This document shows, piece after piece, positions 8,028 to 13,543 of a stretch of DNA of 13,543 nucleotides. Position 1 is the first letter of the stretch; the number at the start of each line of letters is the position of its first letter. Source of the DNA: Aquamicrobium sp. (GTDB lineage Bacteria > Pseudomonadota > Alphaproteobacteria > Rhizobiales > Rhizobiaceae); NCBI GenBank assembly GCA_014860725.1, contig JACZJD010000460.1, positions 1 to 13,543 of the forward strand, read 5' to 3'. The notes under the pieces were generated by a model. The model made no database searches and was not told the origin of the DNA. It worked only from the letters and a program-made list of their open reading frames with translations. A program made the position numbers and the translations under genes.

Positions 8028-9716
8028 GCCAAGTCAAAAGACAAGACAGCAGACATCGCGCGGCCCTGGCTTGCCAGCTATCCGAGCGTGGTGAAGCCGG
8101 AAATCGGCCCGATCGAATATGCCTCGATCGGCGACATGATGGTGAAGTCGTGCGAGACCTACGGCCCGCGGGCGGCCTTCACCTGCATGGGCAAGACCGT
8201 CACCTTCAGGGAGCTGGAGGAGCTTTCCCGCCATTTCGGCGCGTTCCTGCAGGCGCGCGGGCTGAAGAAAGGCGCGCGCGTCGCGCTGATGATGCCGAAC
8301 GTGCTGCAATATCCGGTGGCGCTGATGGGCGTGCTGCGCGCCGGCTACACCGTCGTCAACGTCAACCCGCTCTACACGCCGCGCGAGCTGGAGCACCAGC
8401 TCAAGGACGCCGGCGCCGAGGCGATCGTCATCCTCGAGAACTTCGCGACGACACTGCAGACCGTGCTCCCCAACACGCCGGTGAAGCACGTCGTCGTCGC
8501 GGCCATGGGCGACATGCTCGGGCTCAAGGGCCTGATCGTCAACCTGGTGGTGCGGCGGGTGAAGAAGCTCGTGCCCGCCTGGTCGCTGCCCGGCCACGTC
8601 AAGTTCAACGACGCGATGAAGGAGGGCCGGGCGAAGACGCTGGCCAAGGTCGACGTCAATCTCGATGACGTGGCGTTCCTGCAGTATACGGGCGGCACCA
8701 CCGGCGTCTCGAAGGGCGCGATGCTGCTTCATCGCAACGTGCTCGCCAACGTGGCGCAGAACGCGCTGTGGGTGGAAAGCGCCTTCGTCAAGAAGCCGCG
8801 CCCGGCGGAGCTGACCTATGTCTGCGCGCTGCCGCTCTACCACATCTACGCGCTGACCGTGAACGCGCTGATGGGCATGCAGCAGGGGGCGCAGAACATC
8901 CTGATCCCCAACCCGCGCGACATTCCGGGCTTCGTCAAGGAGCTGGCGAAGTATCCGGTCAACGTCTTCCCTGGCTTGAACACGCTGTTCAACGCGCTCC
9001 TGAACAACGAGGACTTCCAGAAGCTCGACTTCAAGCCGCTTCTGCTCACCTTCGGCGGCGGCATGGCGGTGCAGCGCGCCGTGGCCGACCGCTGGCAGAA
9101 GCTGACCGGCATCATCATCTCCGAGGGCTACGGCCTGTCGGAAACCTCGCCGGTGGCGACCGCCAACCGCTTCGACGCCGACGCCTTCACCGGCACCATC
9201 GGCCTGCCGATCCCGTCGACCGACATCGTCATCCGCGACGAGGACGGCAAGGACCTGCCGCTGGGCGAGGTCGGCGAGATCTGCATCCGCGGGCCGCAGG
9301 TGATGGCCGGCTACTGGAACCGGCCCGACGAGACCGCCAAGGTCATGACCGCCGACGGCTTCTTCAAGTCGGGCGACATGGGCTTCATGAACGACGAGGG
9401 CTTCGTCAAGATCGTCGACCGCAAGAAGGACATGATCCTCGTCTCGGGCTTCAACGTCTATCCGAACGAGATCGAGGACGTGATCGCCATGCATCCCGGC
9501 GTGCTGGAGGTGGCGGCCATCGGCGTGCCGGACGAGAAGTCCGGCGAGGTGCCGAAGGTGTTCGTGGTCAAGAAGGACCCGAACCTGACCGAGAAGGAAA
9601 TCATCGACTTCTGCAAGGACAAGCTGACCGCCTACAAGCGGCCGAAGCATGTCGAGTTCCGCACCGATCTGCCCAAGACCAATGTCGGCAAGATCCTGCG
9701 GCGCGAGTTGCGCTGA
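8025..9716 (+). CDS. fadD: Long-chain fatty acid--CoA ligase
   Basis: A 563-residue adenylate-forming enzyme that activates fatty acids to acyl-CoA via acyl-AMP, feeding beta-oxidation; length matches E. coli FadD (about 560). Motifs in order: the ATP-binding P-loop YTGGTTGVSKG (221-231), PLYHIYALT, the adenine-binding EGYGLSETSP, the ATP/Mg motif around SGDMG (Asp451), the hinge VDRKKDMI with the FadD-like VSGFNVYPNEIE (465-484), and the C-terminal catalytic Lys556 in PKTNVGKILRREL. All are intact. Translation starts at TTG behind AGGGAGGG. The gene is monocistronic as far as seen, ending in a strong terminator. The chain length preferred cannot be read from sequence; a medium-chain or carboxylated-polyether substrate is conceivable given the alcohol and aldehyde dehydrogenase genes nearby. 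Confidence 0.94.
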   Translation: MAKSKDKTADIARPWLASYPSVVKPEIGPIEYASIGDMMVKSCETYGPRAAFTCMGKTVTFRELEELSRHFGAFLQARGLKKGARVALMMPNVLQYPVALMGVLRAGYTVVNVNPLYTPRELEHQLKDAGAEAIVILENFATTLQTVLPNTPVKHVVVAAMGDMLGLKGLIVNLVVRRVKKLVPAWSLPGHVKFNDAMKEGRAKTLAKVDVNLDDVAFLQYTGGTTGVSKGAMLLHRNVLANVAQNALWVESAFVKKPRPAELTYVCALPLYHIYALTVNALMGMQQGAQNILIPNPRDIPGFVKELAKYPVNVFPGLNTLFNALLNNEDFQKLDFKPLLLTFGGGMAVQRAVADRWQKLTGIIISEGYGLSETSPVATANRFDADAFTGTIGLPIPSTDIVIRDEDGKDLPLGEVGEICIRGPQVMAGYWNRPDETAKVMTADGFFKSGDMGFMNDEGFVKIVDRKKDMILVSGFNVYPNEIEDVIAMHPGVLEVAAIGVPDEKSGEVPKVFVVKKDPNLTEKEIIDFCKDKLTAYKRPKHVEFRTDLPKTNVGKILRRELR

Positions 9717-9743
9717 CCGCTTCGAAGCAGGCATGAATGCGAG

Positions 9744-9771
9744 GCCCGCCGTTTCGAGAAACGGCGGGCTT
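9744..9771 (+). terminator. Intrinsic terminator after the acyl-CoA ligase gene
   Basis: GCCCGCCGTTT (9744-9754) pairs perfectly over 11 bp with AAACGGCGGGC (9759-9769) around CGAG, followed by a T-rich tail starting at 9770 (TTCTTCATT). On the - strand the hairpin is followed by a GC-rich stretch, so it should stop only rightward transcription, shielding the convergent regulator gene. Confidence 0.82.
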
Positions 9772-9802
9772 CTTCATTCGGGGGAGCTTGGGGCGCTGCT
9801 CG

Positions 9803-10867
9803 TCACGCCGTCTCCGCCGTCTTGCGCTCCGGGGGCGTGGCGGCGGCAGCGTTTTCCGCGTGCTTGCGCCAGGCGAGCGGCGTCGCGCCGTCCTTCCAGC
9901 CCTTGAAGGCATTGGTGAAGCTGGTCGGATCGGCGTAGCCGAGCCGGTTCGAGATTTCGGCGATCGACAGCTCCGTCATCGACAGCAGCTCTTCCGCCAG
10001 CGCCAGGCGCACCTCGTCCCTGATGGTGGAGAAGGTCGTGCCCTCGCCGTCGAGCCGCCGGCGAAGCGTGCGCGGCGTCATGCACAGATCGCGCGCCACC
10101 GTCTCCATGTCCGGCATGCCGGCATTCTCGCGCAGCAGCCTCTCGCGGATTCTGAGCGCAAGGCCGGAGCGGGCGCGCCGCCTGTCGAGGAGCAGGCGGC
10201 ACTGGTCCTCCGCCGCCTTGCGGGCGATGGCGTTGGCCTGCGGCAGGGGCCGCCTGAGGGCGGCGCTGTTCAGCCGGATCACCGACCTCGCCGCCCCGAA
10301 GGACGGCCGCAGGCCGAGCAGCGCCTCGTATCGCCGCTCGTTGCCGGGCGGCGGCAGCGCGAAATCGATGTCCCGCAGGATCGGAAAATCCGGGCAGAGG
10401 TCGCGCTGGACGCAGACGAGGGCGGCGACGTCGCGCTCGACGATGAAGCGCCTCAGGTCGGGCGGCACGAAGCGGTCGTCGAGCGTCACGCAGGTCTCGT
10501 CGGCGGCCTCGGCGACCTGGAAGTCGGTGAAGGCGAAGGTCAGGTTGAAGTAGCGCAGCGCGATCTCGAGCGCGCCGCGCGCGTCCGGGCTGGCGGCCAT
10601 GGCGAGGCCGAGCATGCCGAAGGCTGTGAAGTGATAGCGCAGGCCCGCCTCGATCCCCAGCGCCGGCACCGGGCCGAGATGGGTGACGAGATTGCGGGTC
10701 AGCCTCAGCTCCTGCTCGGGCGCGACGAGGGCTGCGGCATCCTCGAGGTCGCGCTCGCGCACGCCCGTGCCGGCAAGGCAGGCGCGCACGGAAAGGCCAT
10801 GCGCGGCGCCCAGCTCGGCCATCAGACGCATGCTCGTGATGCTGCGTTCGCAGTCGCGGGCCGACAT
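9803..10867 (-). CDS. AraC-family transcriptional regulator
   Basis: A 354-residue DNA-binding regulator. The N-terminal two-thirds (about 20-205) resembles the AraC_N-type ligand-sensing domain (PF12625) found in regulators such as OruR and AlkR. The C-terminal part carries the paired helix-turn-helix motifs of the family: METVARDLCMTPRTLRRRL (254-272) and LSIAEISNRLGYADPTSFTN (300-319), followed by AFKGW in place of the more usual AFKRW, and by TPLAWRKH. A short Ala/Thr/Glu tail follows. The ATG is preceded on the - strand by GGGAGGGG (10872-10879). It is transcribed away from the ALDH-GMC pair and convergent with the acyl-CoA ligase, so control of the ALDH-GMC operon is the natural guess. 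The effector is unknown; fatty acids, alcohols and opines are known or suspected for relatives. Confidence 0.92.
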   Translation of the reverse strand: MSARDCERSITSMRLMAELGAAHGLSVRACLAGTGVRERDLEDAAALVAPEQELRLTRNLVTHLGPVPALGIEAGLRYHFTAFGMLGLAMAASPDARGALEIALRYFNLTFAFTDFQVAEAADETCVTLDDRFVPPDLRRFIVERDVAALVCVQRDLCPDFPILRDIDFALPPPGNERRYEALLGLRPSFGAARSVIRLNSAALRRPLPQANAIARKAAEDQCRLLLDRRRARSGLALRIRERLLRENAGMPDMETVARDLCMTPRTLRRRLDGEGTTFSTIRDEVRLALAEELLSMTELSIAEISNRLGYADPTSFTNAFKGWKDGATPLAWRKHAENAAAATPPERKTAETA

Positions 10868-10880
10868 GGCGCCCCTCCCG

Positions 10881-10893
10881 GAGGAATGTCCTC
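10881..10893. repeat. Small inverted repeat upstream of the regulator gene
   Basis: GAGGA (10881-10885) and TCCTC (10889-10893) are inverted around ATG, and a second dyad, CGAT-T-ATCG, follows at 10893-10901. They sit between the regulator's start and its likely promoter. A GATAAT hexamer on the - strand (10900-10895) may be its -10 element, though no good -35 is visible. Confidence 0.3.
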
Positions 10894-10914
10894 GATTATC
10901 GGTTTTTTGTCTTC

Positions 10915-10923
10915 TGCTAATAT
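10915..10923 (+). promoter_or_regulatory. Candidate extended -10 promoter toward the ALDH gene
   Basis: TGCTAATAT (10915-10923) fits an extended -10 element (TGN followed by TAATAT) inside the only AT-rich stretch of the intergenic region. No convincing -35 is present, as is usual for extended -10 or activator-dependent promoters. Transcription from here would give a leader of about 430 bases. Confidence 0.33.
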
Positions 10924-10975
10924 AGGTGGCGCCCGTGGGGATCGCTAGCTTCTGGCAACGGTCCTGAGGCGGAAA

Positions 10976-11005
10976 GCCGGAGGTGAGGGGGGCTGATCCT
11001 CCGGC
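10976..11005 (+). repeat. 8-bp inverted repeat in the divergent region
   Basis: GCCGGAGG (10976-10983) and CCTCCGGC (10998-11005) are perfect inverted copies around 14 bases. No T tract follows on either strand. It may be a leader hairpin or a spaced protein-binding site. Confidence 0.35.
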
Positions 11006-11076
11006 ATCCCCCAGGGCCGCGCGCCGCCGCGGAGCATGTCCGGCCTTCGCTGTTCCGTATTGTGCCGCAGCGGCGA

Positions 11077-11116
11077 CCGCCCATGCCCGGCGAGCCTGAG
11101 CGCCGGGCGTGGGCGG
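11077..11116 (+). repeat. 16-bp stem-loop in the divergent region
   Basis: CCGCCCATGCCCGGCG (11077-11092) pairs with CGCCGGGCGTGGGCGG (11101-11116) over 16 bp with a single T-G wobble, around the 8-base loop AGCCTGAG. This is the longest hairpin in the window. The following bases (TTCTCC) do not make a proper T tract. It could be an attenuator, an mRNA-stabilising structure or a copy of a dispersed palindromic repeat. Confidence 0.6.
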
Positions 11117-11191
11117 GTTCTCCGCAGGGGAGGTGCGGCGACGATATGCGCGTTGCAGGCATGAGCTTCTGCGCGGAGGATGCCGCGCCGC

Positions 11192-11210
11192 TGTCCGACG
11201 AGGTCGGACA
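11192..11210. promoter_or_regulatory. 19-bp palindrome, candidate operator
   Basis: TGTCCGAC (11192-11199) and GTCGGACA (11203-11210) are perfect inverted copies around GAG. The short centre and symmetric arms suit a dimeric repressor or activator, and the site lies about 60 bases upstream of the proximal candidate promoter and 154 bases before the ALDH start. Confidence 0.45.
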
Positions 11211-11253
11211 TTCCGTGGACGGCGGCGCCAGCCGTTCCCCCACCCCCGAGACG

Positions 11254-11282
11254 TTGCGCCGGGGCCGGCCGGTCGCTATCTC
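11254..11282 (+). promoter_or_regulatory. Candidate proximal promoter for the ALDH gene
   Basis: TTGCGC (11254-11259) and TATCTC (11277-11282) are spaced 17 bases apart, about 80 bases before the start codon. The consensus match is moderate (3/6 each), so confidence is low. Confidence 0.25.
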
Positions 11283-11363
11283 CTGTCGGTGTGGGTCCTG
11301 CCAGCGGGGACATGCATGGCGGAAGCGCCGCCTGCCGATCGTTTCACCGGAAGGAAAGTCGTC

Positions 11364-12788
11364 ATGGAGAACACGTCGCCCGCCATCATCGCCGAGCGGT
11401 TCGAGGCGCAGCGGCAGGCTTTCCTCAAGGAGCCGTGCCCGACGCCGGAGGCGCGCCTGTCGCGGCTCGACCGGCTGCTGGCGCTGACCGACGCCAACGA
11501 GGCGGCGATCGTGCGCGCCATCGACGCCGACTTTTCCGGCCGTGCCTCGCAGGAGACGCGGCTCGCGGAGCTGTTCGTCGTGCGCGCCGGCATCCGCCAT
11601 GCGAAGTCGCACCTGAAGCGCTGGATGCGCACCCGGAGCGTGCCGACGGGCCTGCATTTCCGGCCGGGCTACAACCGGCTGATGCCGCAGCCGCTCGGCG
11701 TCGTCGGCATCGTCTCGCCGTGGAACTACCCGTTCCAGCTCGCGATCGCCCCGGCGCTCGCAGCGCTTGCCGCCGGCAACCGGGTGATGATGAAGCCCTC
11801 GGAGCTGACGCCCGCCTTCTCCGCCCTGCTCGACCAGCTCGTCTCCAGGGCGTTCGACCCCGACGAGGTCTGCGTCGTCACCGGCGACGCCGAGACGGGC
11901 AAGGCGTTCACGGCGCTGCCGTTCGACCATCTCTTCTTCACCGGCTCGACCGCGGTCGGACGCATCGTCGCGCAGGCGGCGGCCGCCAACCTCACCCCGG
12001 TGACGCTGGAGCTCGGCGGCAAGTCGCCGGCGATCCTCGATCCGTCCTGCGACCTCGACCTCTCCATCGGCCGCATCGCCTTCGGCAAGCTGCTCAACGC
12101 CGGGCAAACCTGCATCGCGCCCGACTATCTCCTGGTGCCAAAGGGGCAGGCCGACACCGTCGCCGGCAAGTTCTCGGCCGCGGTCGCCAAGATGTATCCG
12201 TCGCTGGTGAACAATCCCGACTACACGGCGATCATCAGCCAGCGCCATCGCGCGCGGCTGGTCGAGCTGGTCGACGAGGCCCGCGACGCCGGCGCGCGCG
12301 TCATCGAGATCAACCCGGCCAACGAGCGCTTCGAGAGCAACGAGACGCGCAAGCTCGCGCCGACCGTCGTCATCGAGCCGCCGCTCGATACGCGGCTGAT
12401 GCGCGAGGAGATCTTCGGCCCGGTGCTGCCGATCCTCGAATATGACGGGGTGGACGAGGCGATTTCCCGCGTGCGGGCCGGCGACCATCCACTGGCGCTC
12501 TACTGGTTCGGCCAGGATGCCGCGAACCGCGAGCGCATCCTGCGCGAGACGCTCTCGGGCGGCGTCACCGTCAACGACTGCCTGTGGCATATCGGGCAGG
12601 AGGACCAGCCCTTCGGCGGCGTCGGCGCGAGCGGCATGGGCGCCTATCACGGCGAATGGGGCTTCAACACCTTCTCCAAGCTCAAGCCCGTCTTCCATCA
12701 GTCGAAGCTGAACGGCATATTCCTGTTCAGGCCGCCCTACGGCCGGACGTTCGAGCGGATTCTGGGGCTGCTCAAGCGCGTCACCTGA
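11364..12788 (+). CDS. Aldehyde dehydrogenase, coniferyl aldehyde dehydrogenase type
   Basis: A 474-residue NAD(P)-dependent aldehyde dehydrogenase that oxidises an aldehyde to its carboxylic acid in the cytoplasm. Residues in order: the cofactor segment SPWNYPFQLAIAP, MKPSELTP, the FFTGSTAVGR turn, the general base Glu216 in LELGGKSP, the catalytic Cys250 in AGQTCIAPDYLLVP, and EEIFGPVLPIL. The CIAPDY context and the FGGVGASGMGAYHGEWGFNTFS block near the C-terminus mark the coniferyl-aldehyde/fatty-aldehyde branch rather than betaine aldehyde dehydrogenases. ATG 11364 has AAGGA (11351-11355) eight bases before it; ATG 11316 is in frame but has a poorer site and would add 16 residues without family character. 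The GMC gene follows after 25 bases, suggesting an alcohol-to-acid pair. True substrates could be aliphatic, aromatic or polyether aldehydes. Confidence 0.93.
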   Translation: MENTSPAIIAERFEAQRQAFLKEPCPTPEARLSRLDRLLALTDANEAAIVRAIDADFSGRASQETRLAELFVVRAGIRHAKSHLKRWMRTRSVPTGLHFRPGYNRLMPQPLGVVGIVSPWNYPFQLAIAPALAALAAGNRVMMKPSELTPAFSALLDQLVSRAFDPDEVCVVTGDAETGKAFTALPFDHLFFTGSTAVGRIVAQAAAANLTPVTLELGGKSPAILDPSCDLDLSIGRIAFGKLLNAGQTCIAPDYLLVPKGQADTVAGKFSAAVAKMYPSLVNNPDYTAIISQRHRARLVELVDEARDAGARVIEINPANERFESNETRKLAPTVVIEPPLDTRLMREEIFGPVLPILEYDGVDEAISRVRAGDHPLALYWFGQDAANRERILRETLSGGVTVNDCLWHIGQEDQPFGGVGASGMGAYHGEWGFNTFSKLKPVFHQSKLNGIFLFRPPYGRTFERILGLLKRVT

Positions 12789-12813
12789 CGGCTTGCAGCC
12801 GGGGGGAGGGGAG

Positions 12814-13543
12814 ATGGAAGCGGCGTTCGATTATGTGATCGTGGGCGGCGGCTCGGCCGGCAGCGTGCTCGCCGGCCGGCTGAGCGAGGACCCGTCTGCG
12901 ACCGTATGCCTGCTGGAGGCGGGCGGCGGCGGCAACAGCGGCTTCGTCAACGTGCCGATCGGCGCGGTGGCGATGCTGCCGACCAGGCTCAACAACTGGG
13001 CGTTCGAGACCGTGCCGCAGCCGGGTCTCAACGGCCGCAGGGGCTACCAGCCGCGCGGCCGGATGCTCGGCGGCTCGTCGGGCATCAACGCCATGATCTA
13101 TGCGCGTGGCCACCCTAGCGACTACGACCACTGGGCGGCGCTCGGCAATCGCGGCTGGTCGTTCGCCGACGTGCTGCCCTATTTCAGGCTCAGCGAGCGC
13201 AACGAGCGCTTCGACAACGAGTGGCACGGCCGCGACGGGCCGCTCTTCGTCAGCGACCTGAGGACGCACAACCCGTTCCACGACCGCATCCTCGAAGCCG
13301 CACGCCAGACCGGCCTGCCCGTGACCGACGACTTCAACGGCGCCGAGCAGGAGGGCGTCGGCATCTATCAGGTGACGCAGAAGGACGGCGAGCGCTGGAG
13401 CGCGGCGCGCGCCTATCTCTTCCCGCATATGGGCAAGCGCGCCAACCTCCATGTCGAGACGCACGCGCAGGTGGCGCGCATCCTCGTCGAGGACGGCCGC
13501 GCCGTCGGCGTCGAGGCGATCAAGGGCAAGGAACGGCGCACGG
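12814..13543 (+). CDS. GMC family FAD-dependent oxidoreductase, N-terminal part (3' end outside window)
   Basis: The first 243 residues of a glucose-methanol-choline family flavoenzyme, open to the end of the window; complete members are about 530-560 residues. The FAD-binding Rossmann motif VIVGGGSAGSVLAGRLSE is at residues 8-25, with the following acidic turn LLEAG (33-37). The GMC signature PRGRMLGGSSGINAMIYARG is at 80-99, followed by the usual SDYDHWAALGNRGWSF. These enzymes oxidise primary alcohols; choline, aliphatic alcohols (AlkJ) and polyethylene glycol (PegA) are known substrates of relatives. The start has a very strong ribosome binding site (GGGGGGAGGGGAG directly upstream). It follows the ALDH gene by 25 bases, so the pair should be one operon converting an alcohol through the aldehyde to the acid. 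The C-terminal substrate domain with the catalytic His is not visible. Confidence 0.93.
   Translation, partial: MEAAFDYVIVGGGSAGSVLAGRLSEDPSATVCLLEAGGGGNSGFVNVPIGAVAMLPTRLNNWAFETVPQPGLNGRRGYQPRGRMLGGSSGINAMIYARGHPSDYDHWAALGNRGWSFADVLPYFRLSERNERFDNEWHGRDGPLFVSDLRTHNPFHDRILEAARQTGLPVTDDFNGAEQEGVGIYQVTQKDGERWSAARAYLFPHMGKRANLHVETHAQVARILVEDGRAVGVEAIKGKERRT

Larger units (their letters stand above)
10868..11363. other. Divergent noncoding region between regulator and ALDH genes
   Basis: These 496 bases hold an AT-rich island at about 10889-10926 with candidate promoters facing both ways, an 8-bp hairpin (10976-11005), a 16-bp hairpin (11077-11116), a 19-bp palindrome (11192-11210) and a second candidate rightward promoter (11254-11282). 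Frames that stay open across it are Arg/Pro/Gly-rich and lack ribosome binding sites, so I call no gene here. Confidence 0.65.

Noticed and set aside
9744..9769. Bidirectional terminator shared by the acyl-CoA ligase and the convergent regulator gene
   Set aside because: Only the + strand side has a T-rich tail; the - strand side continues into a GC-rich stretch.
9737..10948. 403-codon + strand open frame opposite the regulator gene
   Set aside because: It is antisense to an AraC-family protein with intact paired helix-turn-helix motifs; its own translation is low-complexity and resembles no family.
11145..11363. Small peptide gene or longer ALDH N-terminus in the divergent region
   Set aside because: The frames here are Arg/Pro/Gly-rich without ribosome binding sites, and the ALDH family start matches ATG 11364 with AAGGA upstream.

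Overview
The window looks like ordinary chromosomal DNA of a GC-rich alphaproteobacterium. A member of the Hyphomicrobiales (Mesorhizobium/Aminobacter/Nitratireductor-like) is my best guess, from the protein family flavour, the strong GC-ending codon bias and the gene content; I cannot place the genus without a search. I see no mobile element, CRISPR array, tRNA or rRNA. Gene density is high and all genes but one run on the + strand.

Layout. (1) Positions 1-1680 hold the end of prpC (2-methylcitrate synthase, cut by the window start) and a complete prpB (methylisocitrate lyase), two steps of the methylcitrate cycle that burns propionyl-CoA. (2) Positions 1681-7337 encode a complete peptide/nickel-type (Dpp/Opp-like) ABC importer: a periplasmic binding protein, two permeases and one fused protein with two ATPase domains. 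A perfect 12-bp intrinsic terminator separates the binding protein from the permeases. The 314 bases that follow hold a candidate promoter overlapped by a 25-bp palindrome, then a potential H-type pseudoknot and two hairpins just ahead of the permease ribosome binding site. (3) Positions 7355-7918 encode a DUF924 protein that trails the transporter operon. (4) Positions 8025-9716 encode a FadD-like long-chain acyl-CoA ligase starting at TTG behind a very strong Shine-Dalgarno sequence and closed by a strong terminator. (5) Positions 9803-10867 on the - strand encode an AraC-family regulator with an AraC_N-type sensor domain. (6) Diverging from it across 496 noncoding bases are a coniferyl-aldehyde-dehydrogenase-type ALDH and, 25 bases on, a GMC flavin oxidoreductase cut by the window end.

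How the genes may work together. GMC dehydrogenase (alcohol to aldehyde), ALDH (aldehyde to acid), acyl-CoA ligase (acid to acyl-CoA) and an AraC regulator form a plausible alcohol-to-acyl-CoA route; prpCB would handle propionyl-CoA from odd-chain products. The same four protein types occur in the sphingomonad polyethylene-glycol (peg) operon, but no TonB receptor is visible here, so the link is only an inference.

No protein here is obviously new. The most interesting material is noncoding: the leader between binding protein and permeases (3391-3757) and the hairpin-rich divergent region (10868-11363).
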